DNA from: Caballeronia sp. TF1N1
GTDB lineage: Bacteria; Pseudomonadota; Gammaproteobacteria; Burkholderiales; Burkholderiaceae
DNA: 64,000 nt
Assembly: GCF_022878925.1 (NCBI RefSeq)
Contig: NZ_CP084629.1
Location: 682,001-746,000 of the forward strand
Direction of reading: 5' to 3'
In this document: piece by piece, positions 17,920-26,821 of the stretch
Layout of the letters: every line of letters starts with the position of its first letter
How positions within the stretch are numbered: the first letter of the stretch is position 1
Program-made: the position numbers and the translations under genes
The notes under the pieces: model-generated
Told to the model about the DNA's origin: nothing
Seen by the model: the letters and a program-made list of their open reading frames with translations, nothing else
Databases searched by the model: none

Positions 17920-18666
17920 TCAGCCAGCGTCGCCGGTGTGCGTCCGCTTCCTGGCAACCGGCGCCTTCACCGTGGTCAACGTGCGCTCGGCGAGAACGGC
18001 ATCGCGTTTGCCGAGCAGGTGATGACGAAGAATGGTCGACATGCGCCTGCCATCGCGCGTTTCCAGCGCTTCGATCATCTCTTCGTGCTCTCGTATCGCG
18101 CTATCCCACTTGGGCGTCTGGAAGTTCGATCGAAAGCGCATGGCCTGCAAGCGCCGGTTGATCGACACGTAGGTTTGCCGTAGCGCCGTGTTGCGCGCGG
18201 CTTCATTGATCTTGTCGTGAATAGCCTGATTCCGGCTGTAATAGCCCGACAAATCATTGCGCGCGCGGCATTCCAGCATGACCGCGTGAAGCGCCTTGAT
18301 GTCCGCGATCTCCTGCGGCGTGATTCGCTCGCAAGCCAGTTCGCCGGAGAACGCCTCCAGTCCGCTCATCAGTTCGAACATCTCGCGGATTTCGAGTTCG
18401 CTCATCTGCGAGACCGATGCACCCCTGTTCGGCGATATCTCGATCAACCCTTCCGCGGCCAGCACCTTCAGCGCTTCACGCAAGGGCGTGCGCGAAATGC
18501 CGAGCGTCTCGCAGAGCTTGCGCTCGTTTAGCTTCACGCCCGGCGCAAGCAGGCCTTCCACGATGAATTCACGCAAGTGATCCACCACCGTGTCGTGCAA
18601 ACGCATGCGCTCGACCTTCTGTAGGAGCGGCGAAAGACTGGCGTCGGGCAAGTCGCGATTTTGCAT
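17920..18666 (-). CDS. GntR-family regulator, FadR/VanR-type (FCD domain)
   Basis: 248 aa. An N-terminal winged helix (VDHLREFIVEGLLAPGVKLN, KLCETLGISRTPLREALKVL) is followed by an all-helical FCD ligand domain whose metal-binding residues are probably in YYSRNQAIHDKI (Asp/His) and the later EHEEMIEAL and LRHHLLGKR His residues. It is divergent from the class V aminotransferase operon, 163 bp away. That gap contains a perfect 16-bp palindrome right in front of the aminotransferase. FCD regulators usually sense small organic acids, which suits a glyoxylate or hydroxy-acid gene set. Confidence 0.87.
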   Translation of the reverse strand: MQNRDLPDASLSPLLQKVERMRLHDTVVDHLREFIVEGLLAPGVKLNERKLCETLGISRTPLREALKVLAAEGLIEISPNRGASVSQMSELEIREMFELMSGLEAFSGELACERITPQEIADIKALHAVMLECRARNDLSGYYSRNQAIHDKINEAARNTALRQTYVSINRRLQAMRFRSNFQTPKWDSAIREHEEMIEALETRDGRRMSTILRHHLLGKRDAVLAERTLTTVKAPVARKRTHTGDAG

Positions 18667-18790
18667 TCAATACCTCGAATTCGTTTGCGGCAATTTTAAC
18701 CCTAGCTCGCCGGAAAAAACCTCCAGCGGGTTATCCCTAGGCCATTTAGCCTATTTAAACCTTTCCGCGGCCGCATCGCTGCGCTACAGT

Positions 18791-18806
18791 ATTTTGCATG
18801 CAAAAT
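18791..18806. promoter_or_regulatory. Perfect palindrome ATTTTGCATGCAAAAT, likely GntR operator
   Basis: The 16-bp palindrome directly follows a -10-like TACAGT (18786-18791) and ends 23 bp before the aminotransferase ATG, so a bound regulator would block transcription. A second, looser inverted repeat (TAACCC at 18697-18702 with GGGTTA at 18728-18733) lies closer to the GntR gene. The divergent FCD-type GntR regulator is the likely binder. Confidence 0.6.
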
Positions 18807-18829
18807 TCAATTTAAGAGGATGTGCATCC

Positions 18830-20050
18830 ATGCTGAAGCTCGATTACCACCCCGCTGGCCGTCACTTCCTGCAGATTCCGGGACCCAGCCCGGTGCCCGA
18901 TCGCATTTTGCGTGCGATGAGTTATCCGACCATCGACCATCGCGGGCCGGAGTTCGGTGCACTCGGCCTGAAGGTGCTCGATGGCATCAAGAAAATCTTC
19001 AAGACGAGCCAGCCGGTGGTGATTTATCCGGCTTCCGGCACCGGTGCATGGGAAGCGGCGCTCGCCAATACGCTCAGCCCCGGCGACACGGTCCTCATGT
19101 ACGAAACCGGCCACTTCGCGACCCTATGGCAAAAGATGGCGGTCAATCTCGGACTGAAGCCGGAGTTCCTGGGCTTGCCCGGCATCGAGGGCTGGCGCCG
19201 CGGCGTGCAGGCCGACATGATCGAAGCGCGCCTTGCCGAAGACAAGCAGCGCACGATCAAGGCGGTATGCGTCGTTCACAACGAGACGTCCACGGGCGTG
19301 ACCTCGGACATCGCGGCGGTGCGGCGCGCCATCGACGCGGCTGGCCACCCGGCGCTTCTGATGGTCGACACGATCTCCGGTCTCGCATCCGCCGACTATC
19401 GTCATGACGAATGGGGCGTGGACGTGACCGTGTCCGGCTCGCAGAAGGGCTTGATGCTGCCGCCGGGAATCAGCTTCAACGCGGTGTCGCAGAAGGCGAT
19501 CGAGGCATCGAAAGAGGCGAAGCTGCCGCGTGCTTTCTGGGACTGGAAAGAGATCATCGAAATGAACAAACAGGGCTACTGGCCCTACACGCCGAACACC
19601 AACTTGCTGTACGGCCTGTCCGAAGCGCTCGACATGATTCTCGGCGAAGGGCTCGACAACGTGTTCGCCCGCCATCAGCGGCTCGCGGCCGCCTGTCGCG
19701 CGGCAGTCACCGCGTGGGGGCTCGAAATCCAGTGCGCGGATTCGTCCGTGTATTCGCCGGTGCTGACCGGTGTGATGACGCCCGAAGGTGTCGATGCGGA
19801 TGCGGTACGCAAGCTCATCTACGAGCACTTCGATATGTCGCTGGGCACGGGTCTCGGCAAGGTGAAGGGCCGCATGTTCCGCATCGGGCATCTGGGCGAT
19901 TGCAACGATCTCACGTTGATGGCCGCGCTCACCGGCTGCGAGATGGGACTGAAGCTCGCGGGCATCAAACTCGAAGGGAGCGGCGTGGCCGCGGCGATGG
20001 ACTATCTGACGAGCCACGTCGCGAAACCCGAACTCAAGGCGGCGGCATGA
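18830..20050 (+). CDS. Class V aminotransferase, serine-glyoxylate / aspartate-glyoxylate type
   Basis: 406 aa from the ATG at 18830. GPSPVPDRILRAMSYPTIDH near the start and the PLP-Lys segment VSGSQKGLMLPPG around residue 205 are typical of alanine/serine-glyoxylate aminotransferases. FRIGHLGDCN is the usual C-terminal active-site element. The enzyme would convert glyoxylate to glycine using an amino donor such as serine, alanine or aspartate. A longer reading from 18590 has no support. Its stop overlaps the hydratase start (ATGA). With the downstream D-threonine-aldolase-like protein it resembles two of the enzymes of the beta-hydroxyaspartate route, though the dehydratase and imine reductase of that route are not here. 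Confidence 0.88.
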   Translation: MLKLDYHPAGRHFLQIPGPSPVPDRILRAMSYPTIDHRGPEFGALGLKVLDGIKKIFKTSQPVVIYPASGTGAWEAALANTLSPGDTVLMYETGHFATLWQKMAVNLGLKPEFLGLPGIEGWRRGVQADMIEARLAEDKQRTIKAVCVVHNETSTGVTSDIAAVRRAIDAAGHPALLMVDTISGLASADYRHDEWGVDVTVSGSQKGLMLPPGISFNAVSQKAIEASKEAKLPRAFWDWKEIIEMNKQGYWPYTPNTNLLYGLSEALDMILGEGLDNVFARHQRLAAACRAAVTAWGLEIQCADSSVYSPVLTGVMTPEGVDADAVRKLIYEHFDMSLGTGLGKVKGRMFRIGHLGDCNDLTLMAALTGCEMGLKLAGIKLEGSGVAAAMDYLTSHVAKPELKAAA

Positions 20051-20811
20051 GCGCGGCCTTCGACGCCGACGCGCTCGCGCGGCTCTTCGTGGAAGCGCGT
20101 GCGCATCGCGCGAAGCTCGAAGCATTGCCGGAAGACGCGCGGCCATCGAACGCGGAAGAAGCCTACGCCGCGCAAAAGGCGACTTTGCATGCACTCGGCG
20201 CGAGCGTCGGCGGGTGGAAGGTCGGCGCGAAGACGCCCGATGGTCCGATCCAGGCTGCGTTGCTCCCGGCCGATGGCGTGCATGCCTCGGGCGCGCGGCT
20301 ATCGATGTCGGCTTTCGGACGAGCAGGGCTCGAACTCGAAGTGGCTTTTGTATTCAATCGCGCATTCGAGGCAGGCAGCGGACCGTATAGCGATACCGAC
20401 ATCATCGACGCGATCGGTTCCGTGCATGCGGCGATCGAAGTGGTGGCGAGTCGCTTCGCTGCGTGGCCCGACGTCGAGAAGCCGTGGCAACTCGCGGATC
20501 TGCAGAATCACGGCGCGCTACTCGTCGGCGCGGGCGTGCCTTACGACGAAGCGTTCCCGTTCGTCGCCCCGGCGATGAGCTTCGAATTCGACGGCAAGCC
20601 GCTGTTCGAAGGCCCACCGGCGAACCCGGCGGGCGATCCGCGTCGTCTGCTTGCGTGGACGGTCAATCACGCGGTCTCGCATGGCGTCGCGTTCGCCGCG
20701 GGCACGGTGATCACGGCGGGCTCTTACACCGGACTTGCCTTCCCGGATGGGGCGGGCCACGCCGTGGGCTCGATCGACGGCCTGCCTACCGTCGAATTGC
20801 ATTTCGAATAA
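20047..20811 (+). CDS. 2-keto-4-pentenoate hydratase / FAH-superfamily protein
   Basis: 254 aa. ARPSNAEEAYAAQKATLHAL, VGGWKVGAKTPDG, LELEVAFVFN and HAAIEVVASRF are typical of the MhpD/HpaH hydratase branch, with acidic metal ligands in ELEVAF and IEVV. Members hydrate 2-oxopent-4-enoates or decarboxylate oxo-acids. The ATG overlaps the aminotransferase stop, so it is translated with it. Its link to glyoxylate metabolism is unclear. It may act on a vinyl or oxo-acid made from the substrate of this gene set. A long open frame upstream in the same phase is only a shadow of the aminotransferase. Confidence 0.82.
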   Translation: MSAAFDADALARLFVEARAHRAKLEALPEDARPSNAEEAYAAQKATLHALGASVGGWKVGAKTPDGPIQAALLPADGVHASGARLSMSAFGRAGLELEVAFVFNRAFEAGSGPYSDTDIIDAIGSVHAAIEVVASRFAAWPDVEKPWQLADLQNHGALLVGAGVPYDEAFPFVAPAMSFEFDGKPLFEGPPANPAGDPRRLLAWTVNHAVSHGVAFAAGTVITAGSYTGLAFPDGAGHAVGSIDGLPTVELHFE

Positions 20812-20887
20812 TGCATGCGGTGTGCCGGCATAAAGCATTCAGCATGCAAAAGCCCAAGCAGGCCTCCCGCACTAACCGATAGCGACG

Positions 20888-23800
20888 ATGCTCAATACAC
20901 CCACAGACCGACTCGTCAAGCCGATCCATCTGATGCCAGCGTCGGCGCGCGCCGGTCGCGCAGCGGCGCCGACCCCTTTGCAGATGCGTCTGCAACGCGA
21001 GCTGAAGGGTGATGTGTTGTTCGATCGCGCGTCGCGCGGACGCTATGCAACCGACGCGTCGATCTATCAGATCATGCCGCAAGGTGTGGTCGTGCCGAGG
21101 GATCAGGAAGACTTGCGGCTTGCTTTGGAGATCGCGCGCGAGGCAAAGGCAAGCGTGCTCGCGCGCGGCGCCGGGACGAGTCAGTGCGGTCAGACGATAG
21201 GCGAGGCGCTCGTCATCGACACGAGCAAGTGGCTCAACAACATCGTGCACTTCGACAAGGACGCTCGAACGGTGACAGTCGAGCCGGGCGTCGTGCTCGA
21301 TCACCTGAATGCATGGCTCAAGCCGCATGGCTTGTGGTTTCCTGTCGATGTCTCGACGAGCGCGCAATGCACGATCGGTGGCATGGCGGGCAATAACTCG
21401 TGCGGTTCGCGCTCCATGGCATACGGCATCATGGTGCATAACGTGCTCTCCATCGACGCGATTCTTGCTGACGGATACGAGGGCAGCTTCGGTAAGCTCT
21501 CGGCAATGAAGCTCGATGCCCGCATGCGTGAGCTCGTAGAAAGCGTGCGCGACGTTGCATTGCGCGAACGCGATGAGATGCGTGAACGCATACCCAAGGT
21601 TCTGCGCCGCGTGGCTGGTTATAACCTCGATCTGTTCGATTGCCAAAGCCCGTTGCCCTTCAGCGAAGACGGCGAGCCGAATCTGGCGAACCTGCTGGTG
21701 GGATCGGAAGGCACGCTTGCCTTTAGCCGGCAACTTACGTTGAAGCTCGCGCCTTTGCCCGAACACAAGACGCTTGGCGTGGTGAACTTTCCGAGCTTCT
21801 ACGATGCAATGGAGATGACGCAACACATCGTCAAGCTCGGACCTGTTGCCGTGGAACTGGTCGATCGCACCATGATCGATCTAGCAATGTCGAATCAGGC
21901 GTTTCGCCCTGTCATCGAAAAGGCGCTGGTGGGTGAGCCGGAAGCAGTCTTGCTGGTCGAGTTCGCGGGCGCCGATCGCGCTGAACAAGTGACGAAACTT
22001 GCAAGCCTTGTCGATCTGATGAGCGATCTCGGCCTGCCCGATTCGGTCGTGCAGATGCCCGACGCCGGCCCGCAGAAAGCGCTGTGGGAAGTGCGTAAGG
22101 CCGGCCTCAACATCATGATGAGCATGAAGGGCGATGGCAAGCCCGTGTCCTTTATCGAAGACTGCGCGGTGCCGCTCGAACATCTGGCGCAATACACGAG
22201 CCGTCTTACCGATGTCTTCAGAAAGCATGGCACCGAAGGCACTTGGTATGCCCACGCGAGCGTCGGCACGTTGCATGTGCGTCCGATCCTCGATATGCGT
22301 CGCGATGGCGGATCAAAGATGCGAGCTATCGCCGAAGAAGCCGCTGCGATGGTGCGCGAATACAAAGGCGCATTCTCGGGCGAGCACGGCGATGGACTAT
22401 GCCGTGGTGAATGGGTTGCGTGGCAATATGGGCCGCGCATCAACCAGGCGTTTCGCGAGATCAAGCAGCTCTTCGATCCGGACAATCGCCTGAGCCCGGA
22501 CCGAATCGTGGCGCCCCCGAAAATGGACGATACGGTGAATTTCCGCTTTCCGCCGTCGTATCGTGAACGTGCATTCGAGCCGCAACTCGACTGGTCGGCT
22601 TGGAACGTGACGCGTGATCCGTTGACAGGCCTGGAGGGTGCGCCGGGCTCTGGCAATGATCTTTCGAACGGACTGGCCAAGGCAGTCGAGATGTGCAATA
22701 ACAATGGCCATTGCCGCAAGTTCGATGCGGGAACCATGTGCCCGAGCTATCGCATTACGAAAGACGAGCAACATGTCACGCGTGGACGTGCCAACACTTT
22801 GCGTCTCGCGCTCTCGGGACAATTGGGTGAAGAGGGCCTTGCGAGTCAGGACGTGAAGGACGTGCTCGATCTGTGCGTGTCGTGCAAGGGCTGCAAACGC
22901 GATTGTCCGACAGGCGTCGATATGGCGCGCATCAAGATCGAAACGCGTGCTGCGCGCACCGCACGTCACGGTGTGAGCGTGCGTGAACGTCTTGTCGCTT
23001 ATCTGCCGCGTTATGCGCCTTATGCGAGCCGCTGGCCGTTCATGAGCGGCGCTATCGAAGCGCGTATGCCGGTCTTGGCGCGCTGGCTAAAGACAAAACT
23101 CGGCCTGGCGCCGGAACGCGCATTTCCCCGTTTTGAAAAAGCCTTTCTGTCGGATGCGTCGACGACAATAGTTGCAAATGCAACTAAGGAGGTTTTGCTC
23201 TTCGTCGATACCTTCAACAACTACATGGAGCCGGCCAATGCGCGTGCCGCACAGCGCGTGCTCGAGGCGGCGGGCTACACGGTTCATCTCAATACGAAAG
23301 CGGGAGAACGGCCGTTGTGTTGCGGACGGACGTTTCTTTCCGCCGGGCTCGTCGACGAAGCCAAGACTGAAGCACGGCGCACGCTCGATACGCTTCTGCC
23401 ATATGTCGAACGCGGCGTGGCAATTGTCGGCCTCGAGCCTTCGTGTCTTCTGTCGCTGCGCGACGAGTTCCTCGGCTACGGCTACGGCGATGCCGCGCGC
23501 AAGCTCGCGGAGGCATCCTTTCTCTTCGAGGAATTTTTGGTTCGCGAGCGCGTTGCGGGACGACTCGATATCGACCTCAAGCCGCTAGATCACAGTCGCG
23601 CGTTGCTGCATGGCCATTGCCATCAAAAGGCATTCGATGCCGTGCGTCCGGTCGAAACCGTGCTCAAGTGGATTCCCGGTCTGGAAGTGAAGACGATCGA
23701 ATCGTCATGCTGCGGCATGGCGGGCAGCTTCGGTTATGAAGCGGAGCATTACGAAGCCTCGCAGGCGATGGCGGAACTGTCGCTGCTGCCGGCGGTACGC

Positions 23801-23926
23801 AAGGCAAGAGATGCACGCGATGCCGTGATCGTCGCTGATGGCACGAGCTGCCGTCATCAGATCGCGGATGGCGCACAGACCGAAGCGTTGCACGTCGCGA
23901 GGGTGCTTGCCAATGCGCTTGCATGA
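20888..23926 (+). CDS. ydiJ: FAD-linked oxidase fused to Fe-S/CCG domains, YdiJ-like D-2-hydroxyacid dehydrogenase
   Basis: 1012 aa, the length of E. coli YdiJ (D-2-hydroxyglutarate dehydrogenase). The FAD-binding PCMH domain (LARGAGTSQCGQTIGEALVI, then CTIGGMAGNNSCGSRSMAYG) is followed by the FAD-oxidase C domain with FSGEHGDGL. An iron-sulfur part has CVSCKGCKRDCPTGVDM, and two CCG-type segments end in ESSCCGMAGSFGYEAEHYE. Such enzymes oxidise D-2-hydroxy acids and pass electrons to the respiratory chain. It follows the hydratase by 76 bp, with the GCATGCAAAA motif in the gap. A D-lactate, glycolate or D-2-hydroxyglutarate substrate is possible; context favours a hydroxy acid linked to glyoxylate. 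Confidence 0.87.
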   Translation: MLNTPTDRLVKPIHLMPASARAGRAAAPTPLQMRLQRELKGDVLFDRASRGRYATDASIYQIMPQGVVVPRDQEDLRLALEIAREAKASVLARGAGTSQCGQTIGEALVIDTSKWLNNIVHFDKDARTVTVEPGVVLDHLNAWLKPHGLWFPVDVSTSAQCTIGGMAGNNSCGSRSMAYGIMVHNVLSIDAILADGYEGSFGKLSAMKLDARMRELVESVRDVALRERDEMRERIPKVLRRVAGYNLDLFDCQSPLPFSEDGEPNLANLLVGSEGTLAFSRQLTLKLAPLPEHKTLGVVNFPSFYDAMEMTQHIVKLGPVAVELVDRTMIDLAMSNQAFRPVIEKALVGEPEAVLLVEFAGADRAEQVTKLASLVDLMSDLGLPDSVVQMPDAGPQKALWEVRKAGLNIMMSMKGDGKPVSFIEDCAVPLEHLAQYTSRLTDVFRKHGTEGTWYAHASVGTLHVRPILDMRRDGGSKMRAIAEEAAAMVREYKGAFSGEHGDGLCRGEWVAWQYGPRINQAFREIKQLFDPDNRLSPDRIVAPPKMDDTVNFRFPPSYRERAFEPQLDWSAWNVTRDPLTGLEGAPGSGNDLSNGLAKAVEMCNNNGHCRKFDAGTMCPSYRITKDEQHVTRGRANTLRLALSGQLGEEGLASQDVKDVLDLCVSCKGCKRDCPTGVDMARIKIETRAARTARHGVSVRERLVAYLPRYAPYASRWPFMSGAIEARMPVLARWLKTKLGLAPERAFPRFEKAFLSDASTTIVANATKEVLLFVDTFNNYMEPANARAAQRVLEAAGYTVHLNTKAGERPLCCGRTFLSAGLVDEAKTEARRTLDTLLPYVERGVAIVGLEPSCLLSLRDEFLGYGYGDAARKLAEASFLFEEFLVRERVAGRLDIDLKPLDHSRALLHGHCHQKAFDAVRPVETVLKWIPGLEVKTIESSCCGMAGSFGYEAEHYEASQAMAELSLLPAVRKARDARDAVIVADGTSCRHQIADGAQTEALHVARVLANALA

Positions 23927-24209
23927 GGTCGCCTGAGCCCGCAAAACGACGTGCATATGAGTTGAACCATCGACAACATGACAGCGGGCCATCGACGACC
24001 CGCGAAAGGAGACACGCAATGACAACGCCGCGCAAGCCACGCATCCGACGGTTCCATGACCGCACGGAATAACACGCTCATGGCATATCCGTTCGCCATC
24101 GATCGAAGCAGTTCATAGACGTACCGAGATCAGATTTGCAGGCCACGTTCACGGGCATCTGGCATCGCGCCACACGCCTCGGACACGCTCGCCACTACTC
24201 AAGGAGACG
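23927..24209. other. 283-bp leader region before the MFS gene
   Basis: No full gene. It contains a 17-codon frame with a strong ribosome site (24019-24072, listed separately) and a second short frame, 24057-24119. Both are too short to judge. The bases between are otherwise featureless to my eye. Confidence 0.4.
24019..24072 (+). CDS. Possible 17-aa leader peptide
   Basis: AAAGGAGACACGCA-ATG gives a near-ideal ribosome site for a 17-codon frame reading MTTPRKPRIRRFHDRTE. It is rich in Arg and Pro, which can slow ribosomes. It lies 137 bp before the MFS transporter. It may be a regulatory leader peptide, a decayed gene start, or chance. Confidence 0.3.
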   Translation: MTTPRKPRIRRFHDRTE

Positions 24210-25499
24210 ATGATGTTCCGTCGAGCCACCACACGCGTGCTGTTGCTGCTTTGCGCGATGTATTTCATCACCTATATCGACCGTGTCAATGTAAGCACCG
24301 CGGCAAGCCAGTTCGGCGCCGAACTGGGCTTGTCGCACACGCAGGTAGGCTTCGTGTTTTCGGCATTCGCCTATCCGTATCTCGTGTTTCAGATCATCGG
24401 CGGATGGGTGGGCGACCGCTTCGGTCCGCGCCGCACGCTCACGCTCTGCGCGATCATCTGGGCGGGAGCGACAGTGCTCACCGGCTTGTCCGGCGGCTTT
24501 CTTTCGCTGATCGTCGCGCGCGTGCTGCTCGGCCTCGGCGAAGGCGCGACCTTTCCTACCGCAACGCGTGCCATGTCCAACTGGATGCCGGCCGATCAGC
24601 GCGGGTTTGCACAAGGTATTACGCATGCAGCATCACGCATTGGTAATGCAGTCGCGCCGCCGTTGATCGTGTGGCTCATGGTCGCGACCAGCTGGCGTGG
24701 CGCGTTCATCATCACGGGGATCATCAGCTTCATCTGGGCGCTCGTGTGGGTCTTCTACTTCCGCGATAATCCGCGCGATCATCCGCGTATTACCGAAGGG
24801 GAGTGTGCGACGCTTTCGAGCTATTCCGGAGTGAAACAGCGCTCGCCGGTGCCGTGGCGCATCCTGCTCGGCCGCATGGCACCCGTGACCGCCGTCTACT
24901 TTTGCTATGGCTGGGTGCTCTGGCTCTTCCTTGGCTGGATTCCGCAATACTTCCTGCACAGCTATCACATGCAACTCGGCAAGTCGGCGCTATTCGCGTC
25001 AGGCGTGTTCTTCGCGGGCGTGCTGGGCGACTGGCTCGGCGGCTCTCTCACGGACCGTATCCTTCGCAAGAGCGGCAACGTGCGCATGGCTCGTAACGTG
25101 ATGGTCGGCGTCTGCATGCTGCTCACGCTTCTTTCGCTTGCGCCGATCATGCTTGTGTCCGACATCTCTATCACGCTTGCCGCGGTCTGCCTCTCGGCCG
25201 GCTTCTTCTTCAATGAGATGACGATCGGTCCAATGTGGTCCGTGCCGATGGACATCGCGCCGAAGCACTCGGGAACTGCATCCGGCATTATGAATTCAGG
25301 TTCGGCGCTCGCGGCGATCATCAGTCCAGTGGTCGGCGGCTGGCTGATCGACCGCACCGGCAACTGGAATCTGCCGTTCACCGTGTCGATGATTCTGATG
25401 GCGGCGGGCATCATCCTCTCGTTCACGATGCGTCCGGACCGAGCGCTCGAAGTCGACGAGGAGAAGCCGGACACAACACCGGCGCGAAAGTTCGTTTGA
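24210..25499 (+). CDS. MFS transporter, anion:cation symporter family (ACS)
   Basis: 429 aa, 12 hydrophobic segments. MYFITYIDRVNVSTAA is the helix-1 signature of the ACS family (tartrate, glucarate, phthalate and hydroxy-acid carriers), and GGWVGDRFGPRRTL is the MFS loop 2-3 motif. CAAGGAG precedes two adjacent ATGs (24210, 24213); spacing slightly favours the second. It lies between the YdiJ-like dehydrogenase and the aldolase on the same strand and so probably imports the hydroxy-acid substrate of this group. Confidence 0.87.
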   Translation: MMFRRATTRVLLLLCAMYFITYIDRVNVSTAASQFGAELGLSHTQVGFVFSAFAYPYLVFQIIGGWVGDRFGPRRTLTLCAIIWAGATVLTGLSGGFLSLIVARVLLGLGEGATFPTATRAMSNWMPADQRGFAQGITHAASRIGNAVAPPLIVWLMVATSWRGAFIITGIISFIWALVWVFYFRDNPRDHPRITEGECATLSSYSGVKQRSPVPWRILLGRMAPVTAVYFCYGWVLWLFLGWIPQYFLHSYHMQLGKSALFASGVFFAGVLGDWLGGSLTDRILRKSGNVRMARNVMVGVCMLLTLLSLAPIMLVSDISITLAAVCLSAGFFFNEMTIGPMWSVPMDIAPKHSGTASGIMNSGSALAAIISPVVGGWLIDRTGNWNLPFTVSMILMAAGIILSFTMRPDRALEVDEEKPDTTPARKFV

Positions 25500-25605
25500 G
25501 CGCGCCAGGCCGACCTTGTAAGTGAGACCTGCTGCCGTGTGCATTCACGGTAGCCGGGTTTCGCGTTTGCATGTTTCGAAGCGGCAGAAGGCGGGTGTGT
25601 ACTGC

Positions 25606-25615
25606 TTGCATGCAA
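25606..25615. promoter_or_regulatory. TTGCATGCAA palindrome upstream of the aldolase gene
   Basis: This perfect 10-bp palindrome equals the centre of the 16-bp site at 18791. A related word, GCATTTTGT, follows at 25644-25652. Both lie between the MFS stop and the aldolase start, consistent with control by the same GntR protein. Confidence 0.45.
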
Positions 25616-25675
25616 TATGCAAAGCACCGTCGGGCGCTATCATGCATTTTGTCTACCAATCCGACCGATCACCGC

Positions 25676-26821
25676 ATGACGTTCGCTCCTCCTCCCGCTG
25701 CCCGTCCGGGCGATACACTCGACGCCGTTGCCACGCCGTCGTTGCTTCTCGACCTGGATGCTTTCGACGTCAATCTCGCCACCATGGCGGCGTTTGCGAA
25801 ACAGAAGGGTGTCGCGCTCCGACCGCATGCGAAGGCGCATAAATCGAGCGTCATTGCCCGCAAGCAGATCGAGGCGGGTGCCGTTGGCGTATGCTGCCAG
25901 AAGCTCTCCGAGGCTTATCCCTTCGCGGCGGCGGGCGTTCGAAGCATTCATATCAGCAACGAATTCGCGGGCGCCGACAAACTGGCGATGGCAGTGGAAC
26001 TCGCCGCGCATGTACGGCTTTCCGTTTGCGTCGACGCGTTGCCGCAAGTCGCAGCGCTCGGCGATGCCGCCGCACGCGCGGGCGTCGAGATCGACGTGCT
26101 GCCGGAAGTCGATGCAGGCCAGCATCGGTGCGGCGTCACCAATGAAGATGCTCTTCTCGCGCTCGTCGACGCGATTCATGCGCAAGCCGCGCTGTGCTTC
26201 ACTGGCATTCAGGCATACCACGGCGGCGCTCAGCACATTGTGCAGTGGAGCGCCCGCAAGGAAGAAGCGCAGCGCGCCGCCGAGCGCACGGCAGCCTATG
26301 TTCATGCCATCGAAGCGCGCGGAATCGCATGCGGCATCGTGACCGGCGGAGGCACCGGTACAGTCGAGTTCGACGCGGCCAGCGGCGTCTATACCGAAGT
26401 GCAGCCCGGTTCCTACCTCTTCATCGACGGAGATTATGGGCGCCTCGCTTGGGACGGCGCACTTCGCTGGCGGCATGCATTATTCATTTTGTCGACCATC
26501 ATGAGCGCGACGCGGCCCGGCATGGCTGTCTGCGATGTCGGCCTGAAGGGGCTGGCGGTCGATTCCGGCTTACCGCGCAGCGTGCGTTGGTTGCATGCAT
26601 CGGACGATGCACCCGCTTTGGCATACATCTCGGCCAACGACGAGCACGGCATGCTGGAAGCCGGCACGACTGTGAACATGAGCGGTGCTATCGGCGCGCG
26701 TCTGCTTCTGCCGCCCGGCCATTGCGATCCCACCGTGAACCTCTACGATCAATACGTGTGCTATCGCGGTGATCGCGTCGTCGACCTGTGGCCGGTGGAT
26801 GCCCGCGGTCTTTCGCGCTAA
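25676..26821 (+). CDS. D-threonine aldolase / 3-hydroxy-D-aspartate aldolase-like PLP enzyme
   Basis: 381 aa from the ATG at 25676 (MTFAPPPAARPG). An alanine-racemase-type N-terminal barrel carries RPHAKAHK, whose first Lys (residue 53) is the expected PLP site. The C-terminal beta domain ends with PPGHCDPTVNLYDQYVC, whose His and Asp are the metal site of this family. Such enzymes split D-3-hydroxy-amino acids into glycine and an aldehyde: D-threonine to acetaldehyde, or 3-hydroxyaspartate to glyoxylate. Glyoxylate would feed the aminotransferase at 18830. An in-frame ATG at 25571 is rejected as it adds a Cys/Arg-rich tail. It overlaps the convergent FUSC gene by 4 bp. Confidence 0.85.
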   Translation: MTFAPPPAARPGDTLDAVATPSLLLDLDAFDVNLATMAAFAKQKGVALRPHAKAHKSSVIARKQIEAGAVGVCCQKLSEAYPFAAAGVRSIHISNEFAGADKLAMAVELAAHVRLSVCVDALPQVAALGDAAARAGVEIDVLPEVDAGQHRCGVTNEDALLALVDAIHAQAALCFTGIQAYHGGAQHIVQWSARKEEAQRAAERTAAYVHAIEARGIACGIVTGGGTGTVEFDAASGVYTEVQPGSYLFIDGDYGRLAWDGALRWRHALFILSTIMSATRPGMAVCDVGLKGLAVDSGLPRSVRWLHASDDAPALAYISANDEHGMLEAGTTVNMSGAIGARLLLPPGHCDPTVNLYDQYVCYRGDRVVDLWPVDARGLSR

